This document shows, one piece after another, positions 24,294-35,880 of a stretch of 64,000 nt of DNA. Origin of the DNA: Diphasiastrum complanatum (taxonomy: Eukaryota; Streptophyta; Lycopodiopsida; Lycopodiales; Lycopodiaceae). The notes under the pieces were generated by a model. The model did not search any database and had not been told where the DNA came from. It saw only the letters and a program-made list of their open reading frames with translations. Positions within the stretch are counted from its first letter, which is position 1. Each line of letters starts with the position of its first letter. The stretch spans positions 12,920,530 to 12,984,529 of the forward strand of contig CM055095.1 in the NCBI GenBank assembly GCA_029204225.1, written 5' to 3'. Both the position numbers and the translations under genes were made by a program.

Positions 24294-24690
24294 TTCTCGA
24301 AAAGGTAGGTTGAGAGATTCTCGAAGGATACTAGAAAGTTTCTAGAATGTTTTGCAAAACATTCTTGAGAGATTCTAGAAAATGATATCGAACTTCACGA
24401 AAAATTCTTGAAAATGTTAAGCGTCATCCTAGAAAATTTCTCAAAAAACTGGAGAAAAAAAATGCTAGAAAGATTTTAGAAAAAATTTCGAAAGAAAAAA
24501 AAAATGACAAGTTTCACAGTTAGAGTGTCGTGAAAGTTTCTCGAAAAGTTCTCGAAAATACTTTGAAAAATAACTTAAAAGATTTAAGAAAAGACAAGAA
24601 AAATTCTCGAAAAATTCACGAAACAGTTTGAACAAATGTTGAACAGTGGTAGAAAAGTTCATGAAAATTTCTAGAAAATTTTCTAGAAAA
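24294..24690. promoter_or_regulatory. array of 13 TTCnnGAA palindromes
   Basis: Thirteen TTCnnGAA sites (ttctcgaa, ttctagaa, ttcacgaa, ttcttgaa, ttcatgaa) lie in 400 bp, several spaced 10-12 bp apart. TTCnnGAA is the inverted pair of nGAAn units that makes up heat-shock elements. The array is about 400 bp upstream of the extra ORF of element D, in the right orientation to act as its promoter. The gap between neighbouring pairs is usually three bases, where a perfect heat-shock element has two, so the match is partial. It could instead be a degenerate simple repeat. Confidence 0.5.
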
Positions 24691-24767
24691 GAAAAAAAAG
24701 TCGCGAACATTATCAGAAAAATACTAGAAAATAATAAGAATAAAAATAAATAAATATAAAATTCTGG

Positions 24768-27700
24768 TCAAAGGTAGTATTTTTTTAGTCTGGACCCGTT
24801 AATACGTGTAGGTAACAATTTCCCTTCAAGTGATTGAAGTTGCATAGAACCATTGTCAAACACCTCTATGACTTTAAAAGGTCCAAGCCATCGCATATGG
24901 AGTTTTCCTGAGAACTTTTGATGGCAACTGTCATATATCAGCACATAATCATCAGCTTTAAGATCACATTTTTTATGACTGTCATTTTTCTTCTTTCTTT
25001 GTTCCTGGATTTCCTTTGTTAATTTTTGTGAAGACTCACGAGCTTCAACTAGTTCTTCAATATAAGTCAACCTTTCGTTTATACAGTCTGCATTTGTTCA
25101 TTGAGCTTGGATACAAAAAGTTTTGACCTCAAATTCAATTGGTAGAATAGGATGCATACCATATGTCAGAAAATATGGTGTCTGTTTTATCGTGATTTTC
25201 TCTGTATTACGATAAGCCCAAAGAACTGATGGTAGTTTCTGATCCCAATCCGTTGCGTGTGCAATAGTAATTTTAGTCAAGATCTTACATAAAATTCCAT
25301 TAGCTCTTTCTGTCAACTCGTTTGCTTTTGGATTATACGGAGTAGTTTTTTTGTGTGTGATAAGAAAATAAGTTGTCAGCAACCGTATAGTGTCATTTAA
25401 AAAATGTGTACCTCGGACACTTACTAGTTCGAGTGGACAACCATATCTGGTGATAATACTTTTGAATAAGAACGTCGCGACAGGTTTTGCATCATTTCTT
25501 TTTGTCGCCTCCGCTTCCACGTTCTTTGTAGCATAATCCGTTGCAACTACAATATATCGACATTTCATATGTCGGGTAACAGGTTTAATTCGACCGACAA
25601 AATCAATTCTCTACTTCTCGAATGGTGCAAGAGGAAGGATTGGTGTCAACGGCCAATTCATTGATTTTGTAGGCTTACCAGATCTTTGGCATGGATCACA
25701 TGAACAAATAAAGTTTGATACATCCTTAAACATTGTTGGCCACCAATGCTTGGTAGTCAATATCTTATTAATTGTGTTCTTCAAAGCAAAATGTCCACCA
25801 ACATCTTCTGAGTGTAAGGCTTTAACGACCTTTTTAATGTCTTCGGATTCGAGACATCTTCGAAGCTGATGATCTGCACCAAGTTTGTACAGAACATTGT
25901 TAATAATTGTATTAGGTGCTACCTTATATTGAAAAACTGTCTTTTGCTCCAAATCATAACCATCCGGATATATCTGATCCTTGAGATAAGTAATGATATC
26001 AGAATATAGCAAATTTATAGATGAAATCTCGAATAAATGTTCGTCTGGAAAATCATCATTGATAGGATCTTCAATTTTTCCAGTGCTGAGTCGCGATAGA
26101 TAATCAACATTTGTATGATACTTTCCTTGACGAAGCTCTACTTGATAAGTGAATTCTTGCAGAAGTAGAACCCATCGAGCAATTCGTCCTGATAGATCTG
26201 GTTTATTTACAAGATACTTAAGAGCATAATGATCCACATGAAAAATAAATGCATATCCCAGCAAATAATGCCGAAATTTTTTAACAGTGAAAATCATGCC
26301 AAGTGCTTCCCTTTCTGTAGCCGAATATTCCTCTGATGCATTGAGCTGTCGACTCGCATAGTAGACGGGATGATCTTTCTTCTGGTCGTCCTTCTGGCTT
26401 AGACAGACGCCAATAGCAAATGCAGAAACATCCACATAACTGTGAAATAAAATAGCCCAGTTGGGTGGTCTCAGAATAGGAGCATTGATCAACCTTTGCT
26501 TAAGATCTTCAAATGCTTTCTGTTGTTCATTCGTCCACAAGTATTCCACTTGTTTCTTCAGTAGATGTGTAAGAGAGGCAGCAATAGAAGCATGATTTTG
26601 AATAAATCTCCTGTAATAACCAACGTGTCCTAAGAAAGCTCTTAGTTCACGCAAATTGGTTGGTGTCAGGAGGTTCTTTATAAGCTCGACTTTATCTTTG
26701 TCGACTTCTATTCCTTTGTTAGACATTTTGTGTCCGAGCAATATTCCTTCTTTCATACCAAAAAATCATTTCTCTGGATGAAGAGATAAACAAGTATCTC
26801 GGTGCAATGTTAATTTCAGCTTCTGCAGGTGTGTCTTTATATCACTGTACACACAGAAATCATCAATAAATATTTCGAGAAAAGTTCTCAGAAAGGCAAC
26901 GAAAATTAACATCATGATTCGCTGAAAAGTCGCTGGAGCATTACAAAGACCAAAGGGCATTTTGTTGCAGGCATAAGTGCCCCAATCCATCGTAAATGTG
27001 GTCTTTGAGCGATCCTCCTTTCGCACTCCCACCTGATTATATCCAGAAAAGTCGTCACAGAAACTATAACGCTCTTGACCAGCAACCTAATCTAGGATGG
27101 AATCAGTAAAAGGCAAAGGATGATGGTCCTTCCTGGTGGCAGCATTGAGTTTTCGGAAATCCTGGCACATTTGTATTTTGCCAGTCTTCTTCTTCGGGAC
27201 GACAACAATGGGTGAAACCCATTCACTACTTAAGATGGGATAGATTATACCTGCCTTAAGGTGTTTGTTAAGTTCGTCCTTGACCATTATAGAGTATTTA
27301 GGATTGAGACGATACTGTCTCTGTCAAACAGGTACAACATCTTCCTTCAGATCAATTCGGTGCGACCAGGCAAAAACATCTTGATACTCCTTTAATAGTT
27401 CAGTGAATTCCGCCAACTCAGATTCTCCAAGTGACTTTGAAACATGCACAAATCTGCCAGGTGCAAGTTCAATCAGTTCAGTAGAATCTGGTAAGATGAT
27501 ACCTTCAGTCATACTGGCCTTGGTATGGCCATGAATTTTGTGCATGGTTGACTCCATAGATGTTTTTTTGTCGTCAACTTGGTTCTTGTTACCAAATTCA
27601 TGTTCAGATTCGTCACTCGAATCATCAGACTCTTTCGAGTTTGTGTCTGCAACGTTAATTACTTCATATGAACATTAGCTTCATCGTTGCAGGCATCGAA

Positions 27701-28650
27701 GAATTCTTCGTCATTAGCATTCTCATAACATTCAAAGTACTGCACTTCAATATCAGATTTAGAGAAAAAAATATTCAAGGCATACGAAGATTCTTCTGAT
27801 GTAAAACTGGTGTCGGACAAAGGAGTTTCACCTTCATATTTGTCACGACTCCAGGTTATGATTTGTTCTACTGGCTTGCCTCGGTTATTGGTCTCACCAG
27901 TCTGAAATCTTAGCTCTGTGGATTTCCAATGTACACTAGCATTTGATTGATAAAGCCAAGGTCGTCCAATCAGCACAGAATAGGATGACAAACTGAGTGG
28001 TTTGATAACAATGAAATTCATGGTGAATGGCTTGGCTTGAATGTAGACAGTGACATCCTTCAGCTCACCAACAGGTTTTTGTCGTGTCGAATCAGCTAAC
28101 TTGATGTTTCGTTGTGTTGGTTGAATGTCAGTCAGCCCCAGAGCATAAGCTGTGTCTTCTGTTATTATATTTACACTGGAACCAGAGTCAATTGGCACTT
28201 TTTTTATTATTCATCCTGCAATAGTAACATCAATTTCAGGTGCACCGAGATCACCTAAATCAATGGACAAAACACCAGCATATGGCAAAGAAATTTTCTT
28301 CTTCTTCTTAGGCACAGAAAGGCCTTTCAGCTGCTTTCCGTAATAAGTGTTATCTGTCAACAACTGTTCAAAAGTGATGTTTGGTCGAAGAGATCCGATA
28401 TCAGTTACGATGTCATATTCTTTTGTCTTTGATTTTGAGGTTGGTTTATCAATAACAGCACTAGACAATTTCGTCTTCGCGATTCTTCGTCTTCTTCCTC
28501 GAAAGCGACCACCTTCTCTGCAGGAGCAGTCTTTAGTTCAACGTTGATGATTTCATGTGCTTCTACCGAGATATCTTTTGCAAATAACTTTGCAGCATCA
28601 TGGTCATAGTCAGGGTCATCCTTGAGATCTTCTTTAGTTGTGAGGACGAG
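24768..28650 (-). pseudogene. gypsy D pol: protease-RT-RNase H-integrase
   Basis: The protease is at 28198-27659 with VPIDSGSSVNIIT and SVLIGRPWLY. RT follows: VSPIVVVPKKKTGKIQMCQD, MPFGLCNAPATFQR and the catalytic FIDDFCVYS (27032-26766). RNase H lies near 26480-26200 (YVDVSAFAIG, TEREALGM, HVDHYALKYL). The integrase zinc half is at about 25780 (HSEDVGGHFA, CDPCQRSGK), and the core at 25568-25098 has VVATDYATK. The second catalytic Asp is replaced: VSVRGTHF where family members have VSDRGTHF. It ends GPFKVIEVFDNGS...RLKKYYL at 24768 without a chromodomain. Stops separate the blocks near 27650, 27300, 27060, 26760, 25600 and 25090. The right end runs into element C near 28650. Confidence 0.9.
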
Positions 28651-31600
28651 GCAACAATGGTAGATGGAGGATACTGGCAGATCAATCCCGTGTGAAATCG
28701 AAAGATGTAGTTGCCGATATCCCTGTAAAGATAGTAGACATGCAGTTTGTGATTGCTTTTGTAGTCGAGGATATACTTGAATCTCCATCTGCATACCGTG
28801 TCTTACTGGGAAGACCATGGTTAAGGACTACGCAAGTAGTACACAACTGGGGTACGGGAAAACTCACCTTCGAGAACAGAGAATAGGCTGTAAAGGTTGA
28901 TCCAACCACATGGGCGGTGAAACCTATTGCACCCAAAGCTGATGACGGATCATCCATGACAGATCACACGATTGATCGCCCAAGGCCGGCCAAAGGAGGT
29001 CACTATGATTCAAAGATGGATGTCGTGATATGGATAGATGCATTAGCAACTATTGACTGCCAGGCATGTCAATATGAATCAGATCTAGAACCTATTACTT
29101 CTTCACCCAAATGTTACACCATGGACACACCAATCACATTTGGGGTGAATATGATAAACGTAGCATGGCTGTTAGCGGAGCCTATTGAGAACCCAGTGGA
29201 CGATGATCTAGTCCCTTGGCAACATGCTCTAGCTTATAATAAGGAGATTAAGTTGATTGATGAACAAGTCCTACATCACATGGACCCGGATTGTTACGGA
29301 ACCAAGAAAGTACCAGCTCAACCACCACAAAAGTCCGCTATGGCAAAGGTCTCAAGGATCGATCCACCCAAGGCACCTGCGAATAAGAAGAATCAATTGA
29401 AGCAACGCTACAACCAGATGATCCGATGGAGTGATCTACCTGAAGAGGCGATAGCTACAGTGGATGTTGATATTCGCAACCATGAGGCGAATGTCACGGC
29501 AGTCCCGGTGAAAGACAACAAGGATGAATCCACCCAAATGACAAAAAAAGAAAAAAAAAAGTGTTGGATTCCTTGAAGTCAATCAAGATAGACTCAGATA
29601 CAGCGTCATCTTCTACACAGTTGATAGAAAATCAAAAAATGACCAGTCAGGCTAAGATCAATATGCTGAAAGAGGAATCTCGACGAGCGCCAGTTCACGA
29701 GATGCTTGAGACTTTCAAGAATTACACCTTGGACGACGTAGTAATCATGATGCCGCAAGCCCAGAGAGAACCTGATCAAAGTCAGGCACCAGCGAAACAA
29801 GTCTTTGAGGGACCTGCACGAACATAGCCAATGAATCTTGTCGAGCCAAGTGAAGAAGAAAAGATAGTGTATGTGGGAGAGCAGTTAACGCCCACACAGT
29901 TCAAGAGACTACGATCGTTGTTGGTAGAATATAAAGATTGTTTTGTCTGGAGTTATAGTGACCTTAAGGGCATTCCACCAACAATAGTCCAAAACACCAT
30001 ACCCTTGGTGGATGGAGCAGTCCCCAAGGTAAGCCGTTATTACTGTTGCAACCCGAACTATACTGAGCTGATCAAGCAGAAGTTGCAAAAGTTGATGGAT
30101 GTAGATTTCATCTATGAAATCGAGCACACGGAATGGGTATCACTGATAGTTATAGTGCCCAAAAAGAACGACAAAATGTGAATTTGTGTGAATCTTAAGG
30201 CGCTAAATGCAGTCACCAAAAAAGATCATTTTCTTTTACCATTTATGGAAAGTGTCCTCGACAGAGTAGCCGACGCCGAGGCCTACAATTTTCTAGACGG
30301 CTTCAGCAGTTACAACCAGGTAAAGATAGCCCCCCAAGACCAGCACAAAATAGCATTTGCCATGGAATGGAGAACCTATGCCTATAAAGTGATGTCATTC
30401 GGACTTTGCAATGCCCCAAGCACCTTCCAACGAGTCATGTAGGCGGCATTCAAAGATTATCTGCAAAAAATAAATTTTCTTGAACGATTTGTGCGTGCAT
30501 GGACCAGACTCAGAACACTTATCCAACCTGGAGAAGGTATTACAAAAATGCCGCGACTACCAGATCTCCCTGAATCCAGAAAAATGTCAATTCTGGGTAA
30601 CACATGGCTTGATTCTCGGCCATATAGTGTCAAGACACGGGATCGCCACAGATCTATCAAAGATCAGAATCATTATTGATCTACCACCACCGGGGACAAT
30701 CCGCGAAGTCTATATCTTCATGGGTCATGCTAACTATTATAGGATCTTCATTCTTGATTTTGCGGAGTTAGCCCGACCAATTTACAAATTTACAACGGAT
30801 CCACATTGGAACGAGGAAGCCCTAAAGGCTTTCTAGAAGCTTAAGGATGCATTGGTTTCAGCACCAATCTTACACCCACCCAATTGGTCCATTGAGTTTC
30901 ACGTGCATACAGACGCATCGAAGTATGCAATTGGAGCAGTCTTAACCCAGCCAGGTGAACACAAAAAGGATTTTCCAATCCGATTTGCAAGCTGACAGCT
31001 TAGTGATACCAAAATGAATTAGTCAACCACAGAACAAAAAGCACTGGCAATGATTTGTGCGGTTAAGAAATTTCGACATTACCTGATGGCCACACATTTT
31101 GCTTTTTATACGGACCATCAACCCTTGCTCTATCTCGTTAATAAAACTTGCAACACCGGGAGAATCACCAGATGGCTACTTCTGTTGTTGGAATTTGATT
31201 TTTGGATAGTAGTTCGCAAGGGAAAACAACATCACATGGAAGATCATGTATCACGAATCAAGGGAAAGGAGATTGCAACCCAACCTGATGATGAGCTGGC
31301 AGATGTTGCCTTATTTAACGTGGACAAAGTACCAGAATGGGCTGCTGACATTGTTGACTCTCTAATGCGGGGCCAACCAGACAAATCACTACCAAAGGCG
31401 GAACAACGGAAATTGATCTTGAAGGCTAGACCTTATCAGCTGATTGTCGGCCAGTTATACCGAAGAGGACTAGACGGAATTCTTCGACTGTGTATTCTTT
31501 CTCATGAGGCCACCCAGATCATTTCGCTTTCACATGAAGGCATGGGTGGGGGCCATTTTGCATCCGACATTGCAGTTCGCAAGGTCCTACAATCAGGATG

Positions 31601-32587
31601 TTGGTGGCCAACGATTCATAAGGATACGAAGGAATACTTGAAAAAGTGTAATGTGTGCCAAAGGGCGAGAAGGCCAACGAGATTGAATTATGACCTACTG
31701 CACCCGATCTTAGCCCAAGCACCATTCGAAAAGTGGGGATTGGATTACATCGGTCCAATTCACCCTACGGTCAGGAGTTCCCAGGCTCGACACGTAATCG
31801 TAGCCACAGACTACCTCACCAAATGGGTCGAAGCCAAGGTAGTAAGAGTAGCTGATGATAGGACCACTGCCAAGTTCCTTTATGAAAATATCATTGTACG
31901 CTTCGGATGCCCGGTAGAGTTAGTCAGTGATCGCGAAAGCCACTTCATCAATGAGACCATCAAGGTCCCGTTGGAGGAATTCTTCATGATCCACAGAACC
32001 AATATGCCTTATTATCCTCGTGGTAATGGGCAAGCATAATCATCCAATAAGATCCTGTATAGCGTGCTCACAAAAATAGTTGAAGCTAGCAGATTAGATT
32101 GGGAACATAAGTTGCATGCTGCATTGTGGGCATTCAGGACATCATATAAAGGAAGCACTGATCAAACACCCTTCCAATTGGTATATGGTCAGGATGTTGT
32201 GATGCCAATAGAGTTTTTAGTTCCTTCATTAAGGATTGCTACCACACAACGTCTTAGTGAGTCCAAATCTCTACAGCTACGCCACAAACTCTGCATAAAC
32301 TCTGTGAAACACGCTTACTAGCTATGCATGCATTGGCAGCTGAAAAGGAAAGACACAAAGCATGGCATGATCGTCGGTTACAAAAGAAGGATCTTTGTTT
32401 CGGAGATTTGGTCCTGATGTATAAAACCAAGGTGATCAAAGGGAAATTAAAATTCACAGGTGAAGGTCCCTATCGGATCAAGGAAATTCTTAATCATGGA
32501 GCTGTGAATTTAGAAAAGTTAGATGAGACACCATTCGATACACCCATCAACGGTAGCCAGTTGCACAAGTACTGGCCACCACAGTGA
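28650..32587 (+). pseudogene. gypsy C pol: protease-RT-RNase H-integrase
   Basis: The frame resumes with SPSAYRVLLGRPWLRT, the protease C-terminal context. A linker follows, then RT from 29831 (PKVSRYYCCNPNY, ICVNLKALNAVTKKDH, MSFGLCNAPSTFQRVM). The catalytic aspartate pair near 30480 is broken by a one-base frameshift inside the motif. RNase H spans 30840-31250 (HTDASKYAIG, TTEQKALAM, YTDHQPLLYL). The integrase has HEGMGGGHFA, CNVCQRARRP, WGLDYIGPI and VSDRESHF; its third catalytic residue, Glu in the NGQAESS context, is a TAA stop at 32037-32039. The C-terminal part 32064-32587 ends GSQLHKYWPPQ. At least eight lesions make it non-functional. Confidence 0.9.
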
Positions 32588-32691
32588 GATAGATCCAGAT
32601 TGGTGGGGGCACGTTACGAAAAGCTAATTTGCTAAGCCGTCACCGCTAGATCTAAGAAGATCAAACCAAATCAAGCTAAATCCATCAAGAT

Positions 32692-34232
32692 TCAACCAGA
32701 TCTGGCAAAGGCTACCTTGATCTTATTGAGGCTACATACTTTCTCAAGGATGTAAGTGTCCTTTGTGGACGATTCACTTAATCTCATGAGAAGTTTACAA
32801 ATTGCCTCACAAAATGAAAAAACATGATTTTTCACACTATGAATGACTATCTCATTCTTGCTCTTACAAGATCCAAGAGCATACATTTGATGACACAACC
32901 ACTTGCTTTCTAAATGATTTAGAACCTGATCTAAGTCATTAATGACATGAGATATTTCCATACAAGAGGCATCATAGAAAACAAGCATTGTCTCACTTGA
33001 ACTTCGAGATTTAGAATCTCATCAAAGCAAGATGGTACATCAAATAATAGAAGAGAAGCAAAAGTGGATGTGTTGGAGTAGATACCACCTGAAAATTTCC
33101 CCTCTTTCCCATGAGTCGTGAGCCACATTGACTCGGCCTTGCCTCTTGAAAATCTCCTTGACACCATGAGTTAGGATGACTCCTCCTCAAGCCTTGGTCT
33201 TTCTCCATCATGCTCTTGGATTGTTGGTAGATATGAGAATCTCACCATCATCCTCTTGATAGAAATGATATTTTACTTACTCCTTACATGCAAAGGAATA
33301 TTGACAAAGCATATGGATCTAAAGATCCCCAAAGTATCAGCTATTGCAATCTTCCTATCAAGCACCATTGATAAGAGATATGTCCAATTGAAGTCTTCAA
33401 TGAAGGAGTCACATAAAAATACATCATCTTAGCTTTTACTTGATCAAACAAGATCATCCAAATGAACAAGATGAAAAAATTGACGAGAAGTAGAACACCT
33501 TGGCAATAACTCTCCAAGTTCTTTTTCCAAAGCACCATCTTCATGAGCCTTACCATCATGGAACATAGATTGAGGTAAACCACTTGCCTTCTCCTCCTTG
33601 ATATGATCGAAGCTCCTCTTGACCACACTTCCACAAGGATTAGTTTCCAACTTGAAAAGATTTCAACATCTAGTCCCTCTTGCTACCATTTCACCATCCC
33701 TCTTAATCAAGCAATCATCTTTAACAAAGTCAATTTGGAAACCATCATCTAGTATTTTATCAACACTAATGAGATTCATAGTGAGATTAGGCACAAAAAG
33801 TACACCATTAAGAGTCATAGTGGATCCAACACCAATTGGTACACTACCAATTCCTTCTATCTTGCATTTACCACCAATAGGAATGAAGATGAACTTTCTA
33901 GATCCATTGTAAGGTGAAAGATGAGTGAAAGATTTTCTTGAACTAGTCATATGAGAACTAGACCCACTATCTATCCACCATGCATTTCCATCTTCAAAAC
34001 TAGAAGAAGAGTACATTGACATCATGAGAGATCCTTTCTCATATCTCCCTTTTGTCTCACCTTCACTCTCTTTAGTAAGATTAGCTTGCTTGAGAAACTC
34101 TTTCTTCTTGAAACAATTAGAAGCAAAATGCCCCTTCTTACCACAAAAAGAAACACTTCTTGTTGGATTTGCAACTTGTTGATGATTGTGATGAATCCTC
34201 ATCACTCTCCTCCTTGGATTTGTCTCCTTCAA
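32692..34232 (-). pseudogene. copia remnant E: gag knuckle and protease
   Basis: On the minus strand the frame at 34232-33663 encodes a copia CCHC knuckle (CGKKGHFASNC near 34130), the aspartic protease site WWIDSGSSSHMT near 33965 and the usual LNGVLFVPNLTMNLISVDK. It ends GEMVARGTRC, the lead-in to the pre-integrase domain, but no integrase follows. Downstream frames (33650-32692) are broken and unfamiliar; a 98-residue stretch at 32988-32692 has several Cys and His residues but no motif I know. The element is truncated after protease. Confidence 0.8.
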
Positions 34233-35110
34233 AAGTAGTTGTTGCTCAATCTATCTTGAAAATTCTAAGGCAAGAGCACATATAGGACATGCATAAATCA
34301 TTCACCAAAGTACATTCACATGTAAAGGCAACTCATGATGAAAAAAAAAAGTATAGAAAAGGCTTGCTCTCGAGTAGAGAGAGAATACATGCATGAGCTC
34401 TCGGATAGAGAGAGAGCAACTAAAGTGTATTGAGCAAGATCTCACAATCTCTCCAAAAAAACTAGGTGTAGAATCACTCTCTCCCTCTCTCAAATAGAAA
34501 TCCAAGGTCAAAGAGGTGTAATCAACATCATTTTGATTGGACCCCTTAGAAAAGTGTCACTAGCCCGCTAAGAGAAGCCAATAACATTTGCCATGCAATT
34601 GCATAATTTCAACAAGAAAGACATCGATTCTTATCTTATTTGTATCATATCTTGTAGTCATATTTTAGAAGACTGATTTGTTTTGTAAAAAAGTAAGGGA
34701 AAGCAAAGGGATGAGAAAAATATGAAAATCATGCATGCTCATTTCGATTCATTTTATATTTTTCTTTTTCCAAAATATTCAGCCTATAGTCTTACTCTTT
34801 CTCATTATATTGAGCATGTGATGCATCTAGTACCTAGTGATAAACATATAGCTAGGGTACCAAGCAAACTATTCTTTAAAGCTAGGAACAAGTTAAAATA
34901 CAACTAGCTAGATATCTAGAAAAGAATCGACTTGAAATGAGTCATTTCTTTCTAATGCTCATATTCTTCTAACACCCAAAAAAAAAGTAAATGCACCTTT
35001 CACTCCTTTGTGGACAATAAAGGTCTTCATAATATACCTATACAAGAACCAATCATATCCTATCTCTATGACTAATGACTCGATCGGCATGTTGAGATAT
35101 ATTGGATACT
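34233..35110. other. intergenic, no gene seen
   Basis: The first 300 bp may be the leader or LTR of copia E, with repeated gagagaga patches near 34370-34500, but no LTR pair or primer site can be identified. The rest is AT-rich and shows nothing I can support. Confidence 0.4.
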
Positions 35111-35880
35111 TTCTACAAGTTTGATCTAAAAAGTGGATACTATTGAGTTCAAATCAAGAAAGGGCACGCCTTTAAGACAAAATAACAAAAAAATTGCAAA
35201 CTTTATGAAGGTGTTGCAACTTCAATTGACAAACATGTCAATAACTTTCCATCTGCATATGAATGGCATCGTCCAAACGTTTGTTGTGGTGTATCTAGAT
35301 GATATACCTTTTAGATGAGGCAATGGGTGAATAAGTTGTGCATTTGTAAAGTATGTTGAGGACCTTAATGATCATGAATATATGCTAAGAAATGTGGAAT
35401 TCCTTTACAAAGAAGTTGAATATCTCGTACATTTGATATCTATGTAATATGTGTGCCTAGGTACATGCAAGTCACATGAAGCCTTTTTTTGGAACAGAAA
35501 AATGGTTATCATGGTTCATCAAATATTGCACATGTTTGAGTGATGTTGCAGATTGGGTTTCTAATAATGGAACTCTAAAAGACAAATGGCAAGTTTATGT
35601 GCAAGAAAACTCTAATATTTTCTAGCATAAAATGGCTACTACATATGTTTTGCAATGGTGGATCCAAGTGAACGGTTTTACTCTAGAAATAGATGCTAGA
35701 GACAACCATGGATGCTATGCTAAGCCAAGGAGGTCAATCTATTGGAGGCCAACAATAAAAGGAGTTATATGCCATTGCTAATGTTGTGAAGACATGGCAT
35801 TGGTACTTGTATGGTTCTCAATTTAACATTTAGTTTCTTGCAACCAATTTGCAAATCCTCCTCTTTGTTGAGGGTTGTCT
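35111..35880 (+). pseudogene. decayed gypsy RT and RNase H
   Basis: Translation in shifting frames gives FDLKSGY, FVVVYLDDIPF and then KEVEYLVHLIS, in the order and spacing of a gypsy reverse transcriptase. Around 35690-35830 the frame gives LEIDARDN and KELYAIANVVKTWHWYLYG, as in RNase H. Internal segments are deleted and many stops are present. This is one of the oldest copies in the window. Confidence 0.7.

Larger units (their letters stand above)
19662..28650 (-). mobile_element. gypsy element D, 5'-truncated, with extra 3' ORF
   Basis: In minus orientation: truncated pol from about 28650, protease, RT, RNase H, integrase to 24768, an AT-rich array, an extra long reading frame 23878-21220, a polypurine tract at 20917-20930 and a 3' LTR 20916-19662. 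The 5' LTR, leader and gag are absent at the right junction, so it was truncated or deleted after insertion into element C. Pol between an absent gag and a downstream extra ORF is the layout seen in some Tat and Athila relatives. Confidence 0.8.
15965..32587 (+). mobile_element. gypsy element C, interrupted by element D
   Basis: In plus orientation: 5' LTR, primer site, about 1.3 kb leader, gag (18068-19660), a break filled by minus-strand element D, then protease end, RT, RNase H and integrase (28650-32587). The primer site and pol sequence place it in the Athila/Tat-like non-chromovirus group. No chromodomain and no 3' LTR are seen after the integrase. Some of its own protease region is missing at the D junction. 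Confidence 0.85.

Noticed and set aside
24465-24710. 81-codon Phe-rich minus-strand frame
   Set aside because: It is simply the translation of the TTCnnGAA array and has no plausible protein composition.
32588-32700. 3' LTR of element C after the integrase
   Set aside because: A G-rich tract (ggtgggggca) is present, but no sequence matching the LTR start TGTTGGGG follows.
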